In this document: piece after piece, positions 62,033-64,000 of the stretch
How the letters are laid out: each line of letters starts with the position of its first letter
How positions within the stretch are numbered: the first letter of the stretch is position 1
Assembly (NCBI RefSeq): GCF_014250675.1
Contig: NZ_JACHTG010000004.1
Location: forward strand, 496,001 to 560,000
Direction: 5' to 3'
Source of the DNA: Cetobacterium sp. 8H
Lineage (GTDB): Bacteria > Fusobacteriota > Fusobacteriia > Fusobacteriales > Fusobacteriaceae
DNA length: 64,000 nt
Translations under genes and position numbers: made by a program
Notes under the pieces: model-generated
The model's database searches: none
Told to the model about the DNA's origin: nothing
What the model saw: only the letters and a program-made list of their open reading frames with translations

Positions 62033-63100
62033 TTACTCTCTTTCTCTATAAAGTTTTGAAAACTTTTCTAAGCTCTCTTCTAAAGAAAAACCTTTTATAT
62101 TATTTCCCTCTTCTTTTCCTTTTACAATCTCATACTTTGAACTTCTTGGTTCAAATAATTTGAAATTTTTTTCTTCCATTGGATATATTCCTAAAATAGG
62201 CTTATCATAAACTGAAGCTATATGAACAACACCTGTATCAACACTTATAAACATATCACAATATTTTATCAATCCTGCAGCTTCCGAAATCGTTTCTGTT
62301 TTAGGTAAGCCTTTAACTCTATCTAAATCTAGTTTTTCTAAAAGTTTTCCTACTTTTTCATACTCACTTGGAATAGACATTATGTGGAGCTTTATTTTTT
62401 TGTCTATTTTAGGCAGATTTTCGATAAAATACTCTAATTCTTCCTGTTTTAGAGTTCTTCCTTCTGAGCTTCCTTTGTAATTTAAAATAACATTTACATA
62501 ATTCTTATCAAAGTAATTTTCAAATCTATTCTCATCTAAACCTAAATATAGCTTATATTTTCTATCTGAAATATCGATATCGAAATCTTTTATAAAATCC
62601 ATATTTATATCTGTGGCATGTGAATCCTTTTTCACATCTACATATTTATCAAATAGTGTAAGCTCATCTTTTTTTATACCAAACTTTTCTGCTCTATGGC
62701 ATCCTACAATATATCTTGGTGACAAAATTTTTAAACTTAAAAGATGAAGAAATCTAGGATTATTGGTAAAATCAAAATATAGATCATACTTACCTCTATT
62801 TTTAATTGCAAACTTCATTTGTTTCCAAATTTTTATAATTTTAGCTTTACTCTCTTTTTTATCTGCTTCTATAATTTTATTTATGTATGGAATAGTCTCC
62901 ACTAAGCTCTTAACACCTCTTGCTATTCCTATATCTATCTTTACATCGCTATTCATTTTTGATAAAGCTTCTAACATAGGAGTTTTTACAACAACATCCC
63001 CAACTCTTCCACCAGGTACATATATTCTTTTTATTTTTGATATATCTAAATCCTCTCTTCTTTTATTCCCAACTAATCTTATGCAAGCCCCTCTTAACAA
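62033..63100 (-). CDS. GT9 family heptosyltransferase-like protein
   Basis: The 355-residue GT-B protein has IKRIYVPGGRVGDVVVKTPMLEAL near residue 23 (N-terminal glycine-rich acceptor loop with the catalytic Asp) and FISVDTGVVHIASVYDKPILGIYP (C-terminal ADP-heptose site), both hallmarks of GT9 enzymes. It would add heptose to the LPS core. The internal position in a core operon agrees. Whether it is heptosyltransferase I, II or III cannot be read from sequence. Confidence 0.88.
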   Translation of the reverse strand: MLRGACIRLVGNKRREDLDISKIKRIYVPGGRVGDVVVKTPMLEALSKMNSDVKIDIGIARGVKSLVETIPYINKIIEADKKESKAKIIKIWKQMKFAIKNRGKYDLYFDFTNNPRFLHLLSLKILSPRYIVGCHRAEKFGIKKDELTLFDKYVDVKKDSHATDINMDFIKDFDIDISDRKYKLYLGLDENRFENYFDKNYVNVILNYKGSSEGRTLKQEELEYFIENLPKIDKKIKLHIMSIPSEYEKVGKLLEKLDLDRVKGLPKTETISEAAGLIKYCDMFISVDTGVVHIASVYDKPILGIYPMEEKNFKLFEPRSSKYEIVKGKEEGNNIKGFSLEESLEKFSKLYRERE

Positions 63101-63113
63101 TTATATCTCCCCT

Positions 63114-64000
63114 TTATTTTAAAACATTCAGTAAATCTTTTCTTATATACTCATATGTAAACTCATCCATTTTTTTGTACATCTCTTCTTTTATAGACTT
63201 TTGAAGCACTTCATTTTCAAGTATCTCCATAACTTTATCTTCAAACGCCTTTTTATCATTTAAAGCTATAAGACCACCAGCTTTTCCATCAACTAAAATC
63301 TCTCTAGGCCCAGTAGGACAATCATAAGCTACAACAATTGTATCGCAAACCATCGCTTCTACCAAAACAAGACCAAACCCCTCTCCCATAGATGTATGTA
63401 AAAATAATTTTGCATTTTTCATCCAAGGAAATGGATTCTTTTTTTGCCCTAAAAGTAAAACATCCTTTTCTAGATTCAATTCTTTTATCTTTTTTTCTAT
63501 ATTTTCTCTATCAGGTCCATCTCCTAGAATATATAGTTTTTCTTTTCGTCCTCTTTTTTTGAGTTCAGAATATATCTCAACCATAGCTACTCTATTTTTT
63601 CCACCCACAAGTCTTGAAACTCCTATAAAGTAATTTTCTTTTAATAGGTCTAGCTCCTCTTTTGAAAGCTCCTTTATGTCCTCAGATTTTTTTAAAATTG
63701 TAATGAAATCCATTGGGTTATATATTCTAATACCTTTCTCTTTAAATTCTGGATACATCTCTTCAAATTCAGTTTTCATATCATCACAAATAAGAACAAT
63801 ATTTCTATATCTTTTAAACTTAGTTTTATACATCTCTTGACGTTTTTTCTTCTTTCCTTTTAAAGTAAAATGAGCCCAAGTAATTATGTCTTGATTCTTT
63901 ATTTCATCCACATATTTCATTAAACTCATATCAAAATCCACAATAACATCAAATCTATTTTTCTCAAAATATTCCTTTACCCATTTTCTAGTCACAACTC
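63114..64000 (-). CDS. GT4 glycosyltransferase (5' end off the window)
   Basis: About 295 residues are visible and the frame continues past the right edge. The visible part has the GT-B donor half (SRLVGGKNRVAMVEIY, YILGDGPDREN, SMGEGFGLVLVEAMVCDTIVVAYD). The GTG at 63995 is not a credible start because the acceptor-side beta-alpha elements would be missing. It resembles the GT4 at 60057-61280, suggesting paralogues adding successive core sugars. Confidence 0.85.
   Translation of the reverse strand, partial: VVTRKWVKEYFEKNRFDVIVDFDMSLMKYVDEIKNQDIITWAHFTLKGKKKKRQEMYKTKFKRYRNIVLICDDMKTEFEEMYPEFKEKGIRIYNPMDFITILKKSEDIKELSKEELDLLKENYFIGVSRLVGGKNRVAMVEIYSELKKRGRKEKLYILGDGPDRENIEKKIKELNLEKDVLLLGQKKNPFPWMKNAKLFLHTSMGEGFGLVLVEAMVCDTIVVAYDCPTGPREILVDGKAGGLIALNDKKAFEDKVMEILENEVLQKSIKEEMYKKMDEFTYEYIRKDLLNVLK

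Overview
The window is very AT-rich (by eye about 70% A+T) and has short intergenic gaps and long same-strand operons. It carries outer-membrane glycan genes (heptosyltransferase, heptose-kinase-like protein, O-antigen ligase, Wzx/Wzy/Wzz) next to clostridial-looking sugar and amino-acid catabolism. A low-GC Gram-negative anaerobe of the Fusobacteriota (Cetobacterium, Ilyobacter or Fusobacterium type) fits best; this is inference, since no rRNA or other marker gene is present.

Layout: (1) 1-3.5 kb holds a partial BglG/Mga-like regulator divergent from an MBOAT acyltransferase plus SGNH-like protein pair. (2) 3.5-7.1 kb is a small polysaccharide cassette (Wzx flippase and two GT2 glycosyltransferases) bounded by a duplicated ~50-bp terminator. 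(3) 7.1-12.2 kb is an operon of MFS transporter, double SnoaL/NTF2-like protein, Na+/solute symporter and LacI regulator, with a perfect 16-bp palindromic operator next to a textbook promoter. (4) 12.2-22.2 kb is a sugar-acid catabolic module: YiaL, Gfo/Idh, YiaK, TRAP transporter, RspB/GulD-type dehydrogenase, UxuA, UxuB and a divergent GntR. It is bounded by an identical 38-bp terminator repeat. (5) 22.2-32.7 kb is a xylose operon (xylA, nhaC, a transsulfuration PLP enzyme, xylF, xylG, xylH, xylB) with a divergent ROK repressor and two matching operators. (6) 33.3-36.8 kb is a lic-type locus (LicC, LicB and an HTH-nucleotidyltransferase-LicA fusion).

(7) 36.8-53.3 kb is one long minus-strand O-antigen/capsule operon. 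It encodes Wzz, a CapD-type dehydratase, a PglC-like initiating transferase, CapE/CapF/CapG for UDP-L-FucNAc, Wzy, glycosyltransferases, a sulfatase-like protein, WecB, ManC and Wzx. (8) 53.5-55.3 kb is an island with two small unknown genes and a plus-strand mobile-element-type replication protein preceded by a coupled 25-aa ORF. (9) 55.2-58.7 kb is rmlACDB for dTDP-L-rhamnose. (10) 58.8-64 kb is an LPS-core block: O-antigen ligase, GT4, heptose-kinase-like protein, GT9 and a partial GT4.

How the genes work together: regions 6-10 would make and ligate a surface glycan whose predicted nucleotide sugars include UDP-FucNAc, UDP-ManNAc, GDP-Man and dTDP-Rha, possibly decorated with phosphocholine or acetyl groups. 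Regions 3-5 are three independently regulated carbohydrate-import and catabolism operons. The most notable observations are the two operon-sized cassettes flanked by duplicated terminators, a possible phosphorylation-free 2,3-diketo-L-gulonate to KDG route, a glycosyltransferase that appears to start at ATT, and the mobile-element remnant between the two glycan operons.
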